From assembly GCF_017301335.1 (NCBI RefSeq), contig NZ_CP071247.1, positions 2,604,001 to 2,668,000 of the forward strand: 64,000 nucleotides of DNA. Reading direction: 5' to 3'. The position numbers and the translations under genes are program-made. This DNA comes from Marinobacter salinisoli (GTDB taxonomy: Bacteria > Pseudomonadota > Gammaproteobacteria > Pseudomonadales > Oleiphilaceae). The notes beneath the pieces are model-generated. The model made no database searches, had not been told where the DNA came from, and worked only from the letters and a program-made list of their open reading frames with translations. Below are positions 17,263-25,591 of this stretch, in pieces. The stretch's first letter is position 1. Each line of letters starts with the position of its first letter.

Positions 17263-17859
17263 TCAGGTCTCCACCAGGGTGCTGGCCCAGGCTGGCAGCG
17301 TTGGTGTGATTTGATCCCAGCGATGGGTGCGATACGCGGCAACCAGTTGGTAGGGGTGTTCGGCGCTGGAGTTATCGAATAAATACACCTCATCGCACAG
17401 TGGAGTTGCGGCCTGGATGTGCTTCAGGGTCCTCGGAATCCGGCTGCGGACTTTGTCTTCGGGAACGGAATGGCCGCCTTCGCGGATGCGTTGACTGATT
17501 CGCGCAAGATTAAGATCGGCATGTTCGACATGAAACGCGAACACCTTGATGACGTAGCCATGGGCTTTTGCCTTGGCGATGAAGTCGACCTTTGACGGGT
17601 GGGAGAAGACCGTCTCGTAGCAGAACGATTGGCCGCAGGTGAGAATGCGATCTCGCTCGCGCGCCGCCAATAGCGCGGCTTCATAACTGTTCGCCTCCGG
17701 ATTGTCTGGAAAAAAACGGGCCGCGATCTGATCGGCATTCACCAGAGGCAAGCCGTGTTTGGCCAGGAACTGACGGTAGAACGTCGATTTGCCGGATCCA
17801 TTCCCGCCAACCAGTACCCACAGTTCAGGCGGCGTCGTCCTTTTCAACGAAGGCTCCAT
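17263..17859 (-). CDS. zeta-toxin-like P-loop kinase
   Basis: A 198-residue protein from ATG 17859 (an upstream TTG at 17874 is possible). Walker A GGNGSGKST lies at residues 18-26, followed by LPLVNADQIAARFFPDNPE, CYETVFSHPSKVDFIAKAKAHGY, FHVEHADLNLARISQRIREGGHSVPEDKV and YLFDNSS. This is the zeta-toxin/AAA_33 organisation; zeta toxins phosphorylate UDP-N-acetylglucosamine and block wall synthesis, but chromosomal relatives may use other substrates. The start overlaps the upstream ParD-like gene by 35 bases, the usual antitoxin-toxin order. Confidence 0.8.
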   Translation of the reverse strand: MEPSLKRTTPPELWVLVGGNGSGKSTFYRQFLAKHGLPLVNADQIAARFFPDNPEANSYEAALLAARERDRILTCGQSFCYETVFSHPSKVDFIAKAKAHGYVIKVFAFHVEHADLNLARISQRIREGGHSVPEDKVRSRIPRTLKHIQAATPLCDEVYLFDNSSAEHPYQLVAAYRTHRWDQITPTLPAWASTLVET

Positions 17860-18229
17860 TTTCGAAGTAACCAACTCGTACGGTTCCGCTGGGCTGTATC
17901 TGCTCCAGATAGCCTGGATGGCTGAGCGAGGCCTGATAGATGGTGCCGGATGCGGTCAGTCGCCGGGTCAGCTCGCCGGATTGCCCCAGCTGTGCCACGT
18001 CAGCGAGCACCTGGTCAGAGGAGGGTGGCTGCACACGGACGCGCTCAGGCTTGAGCTCCAGTAATCCCTGGCTGAGTGCCACAAGATCCTCCTGGGACAG
18101 CGAGTCAGCGACGATCTGGCCGATTTCGGCCCAGTATTGAATTTGCTGGGGTGTCGAGCGCCGGGCTGCCTTGCCAATGGCGGCGGCTTCTTTCAATAGT
18201 TTGGCGTCGAGCCGGATGGGTGAGGGCAT
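17825..18229 (-). CDS. ParD-like antitoxin
   Basis: A 134-residue protein from ATG 18229 (longer in-frame starts read through the promoter repeats). The N-terminal half (PIRLDAKLLKEAAAIGKAARRS, TPQQIQYWAEIGQIVADSL) is the ribbon-helix-helix-like region of ParD_like antitoxins; the C-terminal half (LTASGTIYQASLSHPGYLEQIQPSG) would bind and neutralise the kinase. Co-translated with the toxin. Autoregulation is suggested by tandem repeats over the promoter. Confidence 0.75.
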   Translation of the reverse strand: MPSPIRLDAKLLKEAAAIGKAARRSTPQQIQYWAEIGQIVADSLSQEDLVALSQGLLELKPERVRVQPPSSDQVLADVAQLGQSGELTRRLTASGTIYQASLSHPGYLEQIQPSGTVRVGYFENGAFVEKDDAA

Positions 18230-18262
18230 GGTTGGTACCTCAGGTTTGGCGATTACTGTTCG

Positions 18263-18320
18263 ATTGTAGTAAAAAGCAGCAAATGTAGCAAAATGCAGCA
18301 AATGTAGCAAAATGCAGCAA
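18263..18320 (-). promoter_or_regulatory. antitoxin promoter with tandem operator repeats
   Basis: On the minus strand TTGCTA (18286-18291) and TACAAT (18263-18268) form a promoter with a 17-bp spacer. A 19-bp unit, GCAGCAAATGTAGCAAAAT on the plus strand, occurs twice head to tail at 18276-18294 and 18295-18313 with a third partial copy to 18320, giving five GC(T/A)GC or GCTAC half-sites every 9-10 bp. They overlap and extend upstream of the -35, as expected for cooperative ParD-type binding. Confidence 0.65.
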
Positions 18321-18388
18321 GCTTTATTGGAGTGGCCGTTCGCCGTGCCTGAGACCAAGAAGTTAAGCCTGTCGGACACATGCAGTCA

Positions 18389-18493
18389 TCAGCGCAGGGC
18401 AAACACAAGAAGCATCAGACACAATGTGAGGTTCAGCACCCAGATGATCCAGGGAGTCCGCCCCCGGCTTTTGCGTTTTTGAGCTTTAGTCAT
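18389..18493 (-). CDS. 34-residue single-pass membrane protein
   Basis: MTKAQKRKSRGRT, then the hydrophobic segment PWIIWVLNLTLCLMLLVFAL and a terminal Arg. The ATG at 18493 overlaps the stop codon of the ferric-reductase-like gene (ATGACTAA), and CGGAG lies about 8 bases upstream, so translation is coupled. A strongly basic cytoplasmic tail and one hydrophobic helix suggest a small accessory subunit of that membrane oxidoreductase, by analogy with other tiny redox-complex subunits. I recognise no family. Confidence 0.6.
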   Translation of the reverse strand: MTKAQKRKSRGRTPWIIWVLNLTLCLMLLVFALR

Positions 18494-19790
18494 AGTCAAA
18501 CCGCTCCGACAGGATGCGATGAGAGGGCGTTCCGCGTTCGATCAGGTGGTCCTCAACGGCATCCATCATCGCCGCCGGCCCGCACATGACAAACACCCAC
18601 TCCCCGAATTCTTGCTCTGAAAAGATGCGATCCATAAGCGCGCCATCAATGAAGCCGGCTTCTCCCTGCCAGGCTTCGGGCGGTTCTGACAGCACATAGA
18701 CCACGTCCTCCGAGCCCAGTTCCTCGCGATAGGCAATTTGCTCGACCGCCCGATTCCCATAGAACACCTTCACCTTGCGCGAATCACCGCTCAGACGCAG
18801 TTGCCTGAGTATGCTCAGCAGCGGCGCAAGGCCGACACCACCTGCGATGAGGGCAATTCCCGGTTCCGGGCGATTGTCGACAGACAGATTTCCGTAAGGG
18901 CCGTCCAGGTAGGCAGTGGTGCCGGCTTCGATCTGGCCAATGCTGCAAGTGAAGTCGCCACGCTCCTTAACCATGAACGATATTTCCGGACCGGCTGCAG
19001 GTGCGGAACAGATCGAGAACGGATTTTCTTTCATAGAGAACGTATTGTGGCCCACATTAAGCCAGACAAATTGACCCGCCTTGAACGCGAGGCCTTGATG
19101 CCCATCTGGCGTCACGGTCACCTCCCATTGCCTGGGTGTCAGCTGGACCACCGAACTGACACGCCATGGGCGCGCCTTTTGCAGAAGTGGGACTACCAGA
19201 TAAACCTTCAGCAGAGATCCGGCAGCCAAACCTGTTAAGGCCAGCCACACCCAGGTCATGACAGGTTCAGATCCGTAACGGCCTGCATATACTGTGTGGT
19301 GCAGCAAAAGCAGTGCGATCAGGAGCGCGCCAATGCCGTGCAAAAGTCGCCATGTCTCGTATTTGTACCCGAGTTGAGTGCGCCCGATGGCCAGCAGAAC
19401 AAGGCTTGGAAGCAGGAGGTAAGCGGCTATCCCTGTCGATAGCGCGGAGAAGTCGGTCGTGATCGTCAGCGCCCTCGTGGGGTCCCACGGGCGTTGGCCA
19501 CCGGACGGCGTTCCCAGGTAGAGAAACGGATGCAGCAGAGCAAAGACCAGAGCTGTGCGTGCCATGAGCTGGTGAAATCTCATGGTCACATCCATTCCGA
19601 TGCCTCTCGAGATGGTCTTGGAACGGCCAGACAGGACGAACTCGATAAGGATCATGGAGAAGGCGAGAATGCCAAGGCCCGATGCCAGTTCCTGGTGAAA
19701 CGCCCGCGGCGGCCCTCCGACCCACGCGGACACAGCCAGTGGCAGTGTGACAGCGACAAGGTAAGCAACGATCAGCAAGAGCGGTTTCAT
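18486..19790 (-). CDS. ferric-reductase-like transmembrane flavo-oxidoreductase
   Basis: A 434-residue protein; start ATG 19790 chosen, with a GTG at 19808 as alternative. The N-terminal half has six membrane helices with paired histidines for haem (MRFHQLMARTALVFALLHP, RLLHGIGALLIALLLLHH). The C-terminal half is a ferredoxin-reductase module with an FAD motif ENPFSICSAP, an NAD motif GGVGLAPLLSILRQL and CGPAAMMDAVEDHL. Such proteins pass electrons from NAD(P)H through FAD and haem across the membrane to ferric iron or another acceptor. Coupled to the 34-residue protein downstream. Confidence 0.85.
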   Translation of the reverse strand: MKPLLLIVAYLVAVTLPLAVSAWVGGPPRAFHQELASGLGILAFSMILIEFVLSGRSKTISRGIGMDVTMRFHQLMARTALVFALLHPFLYLGTPSGGQRPWDPTRALTITTDFSALSTGIAAYLLLPSLVLLAIGRTQLGYKYETWRLLHGIGALLIALLLLHHTVYAGRYGSEPVMTWVWLALTGLAAGSLLKVYLVVPLLQKARPWRVSSVVQLTPRQWEVTVTPDGHQGLAFKAGQFVWLNVGHNTFSMKENPFSICSAPAAGPEISFMVKERGDFTCSIGQIEAGTTAYLDGPYGNLSVDNRPEPGIALIAGGVGLAPLLSILRQLRLSGDSRKVKVFYGNRAVEQIAYREELGSEDVVYVLSEPPEAWQGEAGFIDGALMDRIFSEQEFGEWVFVMCGPAAMMDAVEDHLIERGTPSHRILSERFDYD

Positions 19791-19918
19791 TTGTCTCGTC
19801 TGTTTCACTTCCTGTGGCCCTTCAATTTAGCCCTCTGCTGAGCCTCCGGCAACGCAATAACGACGAGAAAGCCTTGATGCAGCTCTGGTGATTCGATTTT
19901 TCGTGTGGCCCACAGCAG

Positions 19919-19943
19919 CGGACCCGGTCAAAAACCGGGTCCG
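19919..19943. terminator. hairpin after the Old Yellow Enzyme gene
   Basis: CGGACCCGGT-CAAAA-ACCGGGTCCG is a perfect 10-bp stem 28 bp beyond the stop of the minus-strand gene at 19972. It is very stable but has no adjacent T tract in that direction, so it may act as a weak terminator or an mRNA 3'-end protector. Confidence 0.5.
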
Positions 19944-19971
19944 CGCTTGGTTTGGATTCAAGGTTCGCTGC

Positions 19972-21072
19972 TCAGGCAGCGTTTTGCTCTCGCCAGGCCA
20001 GTTCGTTCTTGATTGTCGCTTTGGGTTGGAGCATCGCGAAATCGAGTTCGGCCACGGCTTTGCCGTCTTTGAGTCTCTGCACGAAATCGGGGTTCGCGAG
20101 GGCTTTTTTGCCAACCGCGAGCAGGGCGCCCGGATACCGGTTTGCCAGATCCTGATAGCTGTTTTCGTCAATACCACCGTTCAGGATGAGCGAAACGCCG
20201 TCGATCTCAGCCGCAACATCCGCCAGTGACAGGTTTCCTTCCAGAAAGTGATCGCGCTCTACGTGATTGTCCGTTGTGTGGACAAAGTCTGCTCCGGCGT
20301 CACGGACCGCGGTAACGATCTGTCTGAAGCCTGCTTCGCCTTCGGGCAACTGGTAGTCCGGATCGGTCACGGTAATCTGTGACAGGCGAATACCGACCGG
20401 ATAATCCGGGCCTACGGCGGTGCGAACAGCGCGCACCACGTCAGTGACGAGGCGCAGGCGGTTTTCCAGTGTGCCGCCATACTCGTCGCTGCGCTGGTTG
20501 AAATGCGTGCTCAGGAATTCATTGAGCAGGTAGCCATTCGCGCCGTGCAATTCAATGCCGTCGAATCCAGCGCTCTTGGCATTCAGTGCGGCCTGAACGA
20601 ACCCCTGGATGACGGTACCGATGTCATCGCCGGTCATTGCTCTGGGCGTTTTCCATTCACTTTGGTCACCATAAAAGCCAAGTGGTGCGCCCTTTGGCTG
20701 CACTGCGCTGGGCGAGATGGGCTGATCGGTAAACCGGTTGGCCTGGAATTGGGCGCCGGCGTGCATCAGCTGGATGAACATTTTGCTGCCTGCGGCGTGC
20801 ACCCGTTCCGTAATGCGTCGCCAGCCCTCAACCTGGTGCTGATTGATTATGCCCGGCTGGTTGCTGTAACCCTGGCTGGCAAACTCGTCTGTGTAAACGC
20901 CTTCAGAAATGAGTAACCCAAAACCGCCCTTGGCATAGGCTTCGTAGTGGTCCGCCATCAGCTGGTTGGGGGTGCCATCCGCATCTGCGCTCGTTCTGGT
21001 CATCGGTGCCAGCGCGAACCGGTTGTCGACGCTCAGATTTCCGAAGCTCACGGACTGCATTACATCGGACAT
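19972..21072 (-). CDS. Old Yellow Enzyme-family NADH:flavin oxidoreductase
   Basis: A 366-residue TIM-barrel protein. The NRFALAPMTRT start, GLLISEGVYTDEFASQGY, QLMHAGAQ, the substrate-binding pair in FDGIELHGANGYLLNEFLSTHFNQRSD, and ILNGGI...ALLAVGKKALANP with its FMN phosphate loop are all present. Members reduce activated alkenes, nitro compounds or enones using NAD(P)H. GGGAGG precedes ATG 21072. No clear partner; a hairpin lies downstream. Confidence 0.9.
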   Translation of the reverse strand: MSDVMQSVSFGNLSVDNRFALAPMTRTSADADGTPNQLMADHYEAYAKGGFGLLISEGVYTDEFASQGYSNQPGIINQHQVEGWRRITERVHAAGSKMFIQLMHAGAQFQANRFTDQPISPSAVQPKGAPLGFYGDQSEWKTPRAMTGDDIGTVIQGFVQAALNAKSAGFDGIELHGANGYLLNEFLSTHFNQRSDEYGGTLENRLRLVTDVVRAVRTAVGPDYPVGIRLSQITVTDPDYQLPEGEAGFRQIVTAVRDAGADFVHTTDNHVERDHFLEGNLSLADVAAEIDGVSLILNGGIDENSYQDLANRYPGALLAVGKKALANPDFVQRLKDGKAVAELDFAMLQPKATIKNELAWREQNAA

Positions 21073-21405
21073 ATAAAAACCTCCCTCGGTTTGAAGTTGC
21101 CCGCAGGATAGGAGGGAAAGGGAGGGCTGGATAGCGGATTCTTCAGAACGGGACGTTCAACAGGTTTGAACGACTGACTGGCTGCCCGGGTGTTTTCTGG
21201 GCAAAGCCCTTATCTCAGGCTGTATGGCCGCAGCGACCTCTCATGGGTAAGTTTTTCTTTTGGGATCAGATGTGTGTACACAAAATGTAACATTTATATG
21301 TAGCCAAAGGAGATAGGATGCGCTGAGAAAGTAAGCCGAAAGTCTAAGATGCCAGGCCGTCCTGGTTGGTGTGAATCAGAATTAAAAGAAGTGTAGAACT
21401 CATCA
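21073..21405. promoter_or_regulatory. intergenic region with TGTGTACACA palindrome
   Basis: A 333-bp divergent region between the Old Yellow Enzyme and the diguanylate cyclase. A perfect 10-bp palindrome TGTGTACACA lies at 21273-21282, closely followed by AAATGTAACATTT (21283-21295), another inverted repeat. These are candidate operators for the cyclase operon about 110 bp downstream. No gene was found here. Confidence 0.4.
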
Positions 21406-23004
21406 ATGGGCGTTACCCGCAGCATCCAGTTCAAGCTGGTCACAATTCTGATTCTCTGCGCCTTGCTGTTCGTGTTGGCGTTGGCGCCCATTCTCAGCTA
21501 CATCAGTTTCACCAATAAACAGGCAGAGGCCAGTCAGCAGCAAGCGCGCCTGGTGGGGGCCGTTACTCTGTCCGCCTCCATCGCAGCCTTTGTTGAGAAC
21601 GAGCAAATTGCCGAAGATGTCATCAATGGCCTGCTTCTGGATGACGAGATATCGCAGGTTCGTCTTACCGGCGCCGAAGGCTTTGTGGTCGAATCAGGCG
21701 CTCCGACTGCGGCAGTCAGTCCCAGCGAAGCGCCAATGGAATATGTGTTGCGCTCTCCGCTCAGTGGGAATCAGGAGGTGGGCGCACTCCATGTTTGGCC
21801 GAATAACGAGCTGATTAATGCCCGGGCTATCCATTCAGTAACGAACAATATCATCTGGCTGGTCGTGCTGTGTTTGGTGTTTTTACTGGTTTCCATTCTG
21901 GCGGCGAGCAAGCTCGTCGGCATCCCGCTGCGTGACCTGGCGAGACAGTTGGCCGGTGCAACGCCAGGGTCGGATTTGCAGGTTCAGGTTGCGCACTCCC
22001 ACCGGAAAGATGAGATCGGCTTGCTGGCTCACCGCGTTAACTCGTTTCTCAAGGTCACCCGTGAGGCCATCGAGACAGAGCGGAATCTGCGGCTCCAGAT
22101 AGAGAAGCTGGATCGCCGCTATCGCAATATTTTTGCCTCCACTCACGTTGGGATCATGGTGCTGGATGGCAATGGGTTTCTTCTGCACGGAAATCCGGTT
22201 TTGCTCGACCGGATCGTGAAGCTTGATGACTCCCAAAAACAGCGGGTGGCTCAGGAAGAGTTCTTTAACCTCGCATTCAAAAAGCCGGACGACGCCTGGG
22301 GCCTGGTGGCCAGGGCAAGAAAGCAGGGTGAGACCGTCAGCGCAGATCTTGAGCTGAATTCCGCGGCTGCTTGCTCGTCGTGGGTGCACTGCCTTGTGTC
22401 GGGCACGCGAGACGAGGAAACCAACGAGGAATTGATTGAAGCGGTTCTCTACGATGTCACCTCGCGCGTCGTTGAAGCAACCGAAGCCCAGAAACTGGCT
22501 GAAGAGGACCCGCTCACCGGTCTTAAAAACCGTCGGGGTTGCCAGCAGTTCTTTGAACAGAGAGTCGGGCAGGGGCGCAAGATCCGGGACATGGCGGTTA
22601 TGCTGCTTGATCTTGATGGGTTCAAGTCAGTTAACGACTCCCTCGGGCATGCGGCGGGCGATTATCTGCTGCAACTCATCGCTGAGCGCCTCCAGTCTTG
22701 CGTCCGCTCCAATACCGATTTGGTTGGCCGTTTTGGTGGTGATGAGTTTGTCGTGATGGTGGAAGTTGGCAATAACACGCAGGAAGCCATCGATCGGGTA
22801 GCGCGACAAATTCTTAAGGAAGTTTCGAGCCCGGTTTGTATTGATGGTGCCGCGCCTGTTCAGGTTGGCGTCAGCATTGGAATCGCACTGACCAGTCAGT
22901 TTAAGTCGTTTGATGAGCTGATTGATGGCGCAGACAAGGCGATGTATCAGGTAAAAGCTGCCGGAAAGCACAGTTATGGTTTTTCTGATGCATCCGGTTG
23001 GTGA
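21406..23004 (+). CDS. membrane-anchored diguanylate cyclase
   Basis: A 532-residue protein with a first membrane helix (VTILILCALLFVLALAPIL), a short periplasmic sensor (about 35-145) with a CHASE8-like look (ARLVGAVTLSASIAAFVENEQIAEDVINGLL), a second helix (IIWLVVLCLVFLLVSILAAS), a HAMP-like segment, a PAS-like region (YRNIFASTHVGIMVLDGNGFLLHGNPVLL) and a C-terminal GGDEF domain with intact RFGGDEF at 442-448. It should make cyclic di-GMP. No canonical RxxD inhibitory site precedes the active loop. First gene of a three-gene set with a porin and a phosphate-binding-like protein. Confidence 0.9.
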   Translation: MGVTRSIQFKLVTILILCALLFVLALAPILSYISFTNKQAEASQQQARLVGAVTLSASIAAFVENEQIAEDVINGLLLDDEISQVRLTGAEGFVVESGAPTAAVSPSEAPMEYVLRSPLSGNQEVGALHVWPNNELINARAIHSVTNNIIWLVVLCLVFLLVSILAASKLVGIPLRDLARQLAGATPGSDLQVQVAHSHRKDEIGLLAHRVNSFLKVTREAIETERNLRLQIEKLDRRYRNIFASTHVGIMVLDGNGFLLHGNPVLLDRIVKLDDSQKQRVAQEEFFNLAFKKPDDAWGLVARARKQGETVSADLELNSAAACSSWVHCLVSGTRDEETNEELIEAVLYDVTSRVVEATEAQKLAEEDPLTGLKNRRGCQQFFEQRVGQGRKIRDMAVMLLDLDGFKSVNDSLGHAAGDYLLQLIAERLQSCVRSNTDLVGRFGGDEFVVMVEVGNNTQEAIDRVARQILKEVSSPVCIDGAAPVQVGVSIGIALTSQFKSFDELIDGADKAMYQVKAAGKHSYGFSDASGW

Positions 23005-23031
23005 CCCCTCGAAGGAAAAAGCAGTTCTCTC

Positions 23032-24288
23032 ATGTTGAAACACCCCAGATTCATTTTTTGTGCGTGCCTGATGGCGTTTTCGTGCCCGATTCAGGCGGAT
23101 TTTGCAGGGCTCAAGGTTTCCGGCTTTGCATCTGTTGGGTTCAGTTTCGAGGGCGAAGAGGAGCTTGGGGCCTTTCGCGATAACACGCAACGCAAGCGTC
23201 CGGACAGCGACTTCTCGCTGGCGCCTGATTCCCAGGCCGGTGTGCAGTTTTCCTACCGCATTAGCCCGAAGTGGCAGGCAACCACTCAATTCGTTCTGGC
23301 CGATAAGGCAAAGTACGACCTGGATTCGGCGACCGAATGGGCTTTCATCGGGTATTCGCCAGCCCCCGATATCGATATCCGTGCCGGAAGAATGGCCGTT
23401 GATATCTTCAAGCTGTCAGAGGTGCGCCGGGTGGACTACACCTATCTCTGGGTACGCCCACCGCTGGAGCTTTATGGCTGGATTACCCCGTATTCCATTG
23501 ACGGGGTTGATGTCGCCAAGTCCTTCTCGGCTGGCTCTGTCTATCTCAGAGCGAAGCTGCAATACGGCTCAGCCAGGGCGGACATTGAGCCTCCGGACGC
23601 AAGTCGGTTGCTGCAAACCAGGTTCAACGATCTGTTCACCGCATCGCTCACCGGTGATTACCGGTTCTGGTCAGCCAGGCTGAGTTACGCCCAGTTCAAG
23701 ATTCCTGAGGCTACAGAAGGTCAGCGTGGGCTGTTCGATGCTGTAGCCGGTATTGGTAATTTCCCGGGCCCGCTGGGCGCAGAGGCGAATCAGTTTGCGA
23801 CCCGGCTGGCCGACTCTTACGGGGCAACGGCCAGGTACTACCAGGCTGGCTTGAGCTACGACGATGGAGCCTATGTTCTTGATCTTGAGCTGGCGCGCAT
23901 GAACAGTGACTCATACGTTTTGCCAACTGGCAATGCCGGCTATATCAGCCTGGGCTATCGGGTTGGTGCTTTAACACCGTATGTTGTGTACTCGGCGTTT
24001 GAACCGGACAGGGATTTGGTGACAAGCACTGCTGATTGGTCCGTCCTGGGGCCCGGCGGCGACGGCCTGAAGGATTTTTCGGTCGCGTTTTTGAATGGTG
24101 CCCGGATCGATCAGCACACAACGTCGGCTGGCGTGCGCTGGGATTTTGAGCAACGGCTCGCGCTCAAGGCTCAGTGGGATCGCACAAAGGTTGAATCTCA
24201 GGCTTATGGGTTATGGGCTTTCGATGAAAGCCCATCCGTTGACTCGACAGTCAACGTATTTTCGCTCTCTTTGAATTACATATTCTGA
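23032..24288 (+). CDS. porin-like outer-membrane protein
   Basis: A 418-residue barrel with a signal peptide (MLKHPRFIFCACLMAFSC...). It begins LKVSGFASVGFSFEGEEELG and ends in FSLSLNYIF with the terminal Phe required by the Bam machinery. Strand repeats such as WAFIGYSPAPDIDIRAGRMAVDIFK and YISLGYRVGALTPYVVYS match trimeric general porins. It starts 27 bp after the cyclase and is followed by the binding-protein-like gene, so the three probably form one sensory and uptake unit. Confidence 0.8.
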   Translation: MLKHPRFIFCACLMAFSCPIQADFAGLKVSGFASVGFSFEGEEELGAFRDNTQRKRPDSDFSLAPDSQAGVQFSYRISPKWQATTQFVLADKAKYDLDSATEWAFIGYSPAPDIDIRAGRMAVDIFKLSEVRRVDYTYLWVRPPLELYGWITPYSIDGVDVAKSFSAGSVYLRAKLQYGSARADIEPPDASRLLQTRFNDLFTASLTGDYRFWSARLSYAQFKIPEATEGQRGLFDAVAGIGNFPGPLGAEANQFATRLADSYGATARYYQAGLSYDDGAYVLDLELARMNSDSYVLPTGNAGYISLGYRVGALTPYVVYSAFEPDRDLVTSTADWSVLGPGGDGLKDFSVAFLNGARIDQHTTSAGVRWDFEQRLALKAQWDRTKVESQAYGLWAFDESPSVDSTVNVFSLSLNYIF

Positions 24289-24301
24289 GGTGGTGGCGAT
24301 G

Positions 24302-24724
24302 ATGCGTGTACTGGTTTTTTTGTTGCTGCTCGCCATAAACAATGTGTCGGGCGCTGATATCTATGTTGTGGCGAATGCCAAGAGCCCGATTGAACAGATC
24401 TCTCGCGAGGCGTTGCGCGATCTTTACCTCGGCAGAACCAAGGCGTTACCCAACGGTGAGTTTGCCTCGGTTTATGATCGTGAGGAGAGCAGCGATCTTC
24501 GTGCTCGTTTCTACCGGCATGTAACTGGAATGGAGTTGAGGCAGGTCGATGCCTTCTGGGCTCGACTGGTTTTTGCAGGGCGAATGCTGCCGCTGGAAGA
24601 AGTGACCGATCAACAAAGGCTCGTGTCGCTGATCAAAAGCGACGTAAATGCAATCAGTTATCTTGAGGCGGCGCCAGAGAGCTCGGAGCTCAAAGTTATC
24701 TACCGGGTGCCAGATGGGGGTTAG
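24302..24724 (+). CDS. phosphate-binding-like small periplasmic protein
   Basis: A 140-residue exported protein (signal MRVLVFLLLLAINNVSG). The start is ATG 24302 or the adjacent 24299, with GAGGTGG upstream. The body (ANAKSPIEQISREALRDLYLGRTKALPNGEFASVYD..., FWARLVFAGRMLPLEEVTDQQRLVSLIKSDVNAISYLEA) is the truncated one-lobe PstS-like type often found next to diguanylate cyclases. It is too short for a complete ABC solute-binding protein and no permease is adjacent, so a sensory role with the upstream cyclase is more likely than transport. Confidence 0.75.
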   Translation: MRVLVFLLLLAINNVSGADIYVVANAKSPIEQISREALRDLYLGRTKALPNGEFASVYDREESSDLRARFYRHVTGMELRQVDAFWARLVFAGRMLPLEEVTDQQRLVSLIKSDVNAISYLEAAPESSELKVIYRVPDGG

Positions 24725-24801
24725 AGCTGATGAGTTGGATCGCGGATGGGGAGCGGAGCTGTGCTTGGAATTGGTGTGCGTCCAGTGAAACCTAATACTG
24801 C

Positions 24802-24829
24802 ATTTAACATAATATACATTATGCGCAGT
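24802..24829 (-). other. dif: dif, XerCD chromosome dimer-resolution site
   Basis: Read on the minus strand the 28 bp are a XerC arm ACTGCGCATAA, a central TGTATA and a XerD arm TTATGTTAAAT. Escherichia coli dif is GGTGCGCATAA-TGTATA-TTATGTTAAAT, so only the two outermost XerC-arm bases differ. It lies in a 345-bp gene-free stretch, and GGGNAGGG octamers on both sides mostly point towards it. This places the window at the replication terminus. Confidence 0.92.
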
Positions 24830-24862
24830 TGGTGATCGGGACTCTTATGGGTGAATGTTCGC

Positions 24863-24910
24863 TAGACGTCCACATAAAGTGCTAAAAATTTCCACACAAA
24901 GTACTTAAAA
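24863..24910 (+). repeat. left end: two AAAGT..TAAA motifs
   Basis: Motif A, CCACATAAAGTGCTAAA, begins at 24870/24871 and motif B, TCCACACAAAGTACTTAAA, begins at 24891; their CCACA cores are about 22 bp apart. Both face into the accessory element. The counterparts at the other end are inverted (26237-26254 and 26292-26308). Confidence 0.6.
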
Positions 24911-25069
24911 CGGCGTATAGCCCTGAATCAGGATTCGTTCACTGCGCTTCGGCAGGGAGATTGCGGTCTCCGATATTTCTCAACAAAAAATCTCGATATG
25001 GGTGCGATGGACTACTCTCTAGATGGAAGTAAAGGCTCGGGATAATTCACTGCTCTCAAGGAGAGACTC

Positions 25070-25591
25070 ATGATTCGTTCCATCGTTACCCTCATTATTG
25101 CAGCCGTAGCAATGACCGCCCATGCCGACAACCACATGAAGAAGGCGAGCGCTGATCTGATTAATTCGTCTGGCGAAGTGATCGGTATGGCCAACCTGAT
25201 GCAAGGTCCCAATGGCGTTCTGATCCATGTCCGTGTCACTGGCCTTGAGCCTGGCAAGCATGGACTTCACCTGCACAGTCACGGTGACTGCCTGCCGGAT
25301 ACTGGCTTTGAATCAGCAAAAGGACATGTTGGAAAAGTAGAAGGCGCCCACGGCCTGATGAACCCAAAAGGCCCTGAGCCAGGTGACCTGCCAAATATAT
25401 TCGTCGGTGAAGACGGTGTGGGCGAGATGGAAGCATTCACCTCGATGGTATCACTGGATGACAGCAAACATGGCCTGCTTGATGAAGATGGTTCGACGTT
25501 CATCATCCATCAGAATGCCGACGACCACATCACTCAACCGATTGGCGGAGCGGGCCCAAGAGTTGCCTGCGGTACAATCGAAGCCAACTAA
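25070..25591 (+). CDS. sodC: Cu/Zn superoxide dismutase
   Basis: A 173-residue periplasmic enzyme (signal MIRSIVTLIIAAVAMTAHA) converting superoxide to oxygen and peroxide. Copper and zinc ligands are visible in KHGLHLHSHGDC, SAKGHVG, GAHGLMNPKGPEPGDLPNI and STFIIHQNADDH, and the disulfide partner in GGAGPRVACGTIE. AAGGAG lies upstream of ATG 25070. The gene sits alone between dif and cassette-like sequence, inside the inverted-repeat pocket, which suggests acquisition as cargo. Confidence 0.92.
   Translation: MIRSIVTLIIAAVAMTAHADNHMKKASADLINSSGEVIGMANLMQGPNGVLIHVRVTGLEPGKHGLHLHSHGDCLPDTGFESAKGHVGKVEGAHGLMNPKGPEPGDLPNIFVGEDGVGEMEAFTSMVSLDDSKHGLLDEDGSTFIIHQNADDHITQPIGGAGPRVACGTIEAN

Noticed and set aside
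18380..18589. 69-codon plus-strand frame over the end of the ferric-reductase-like gene
   Set aside because: It overlaps the reductase C-terminus and the coupled 34-residue gene on the opposite strand, and has no ribosome-binding site.
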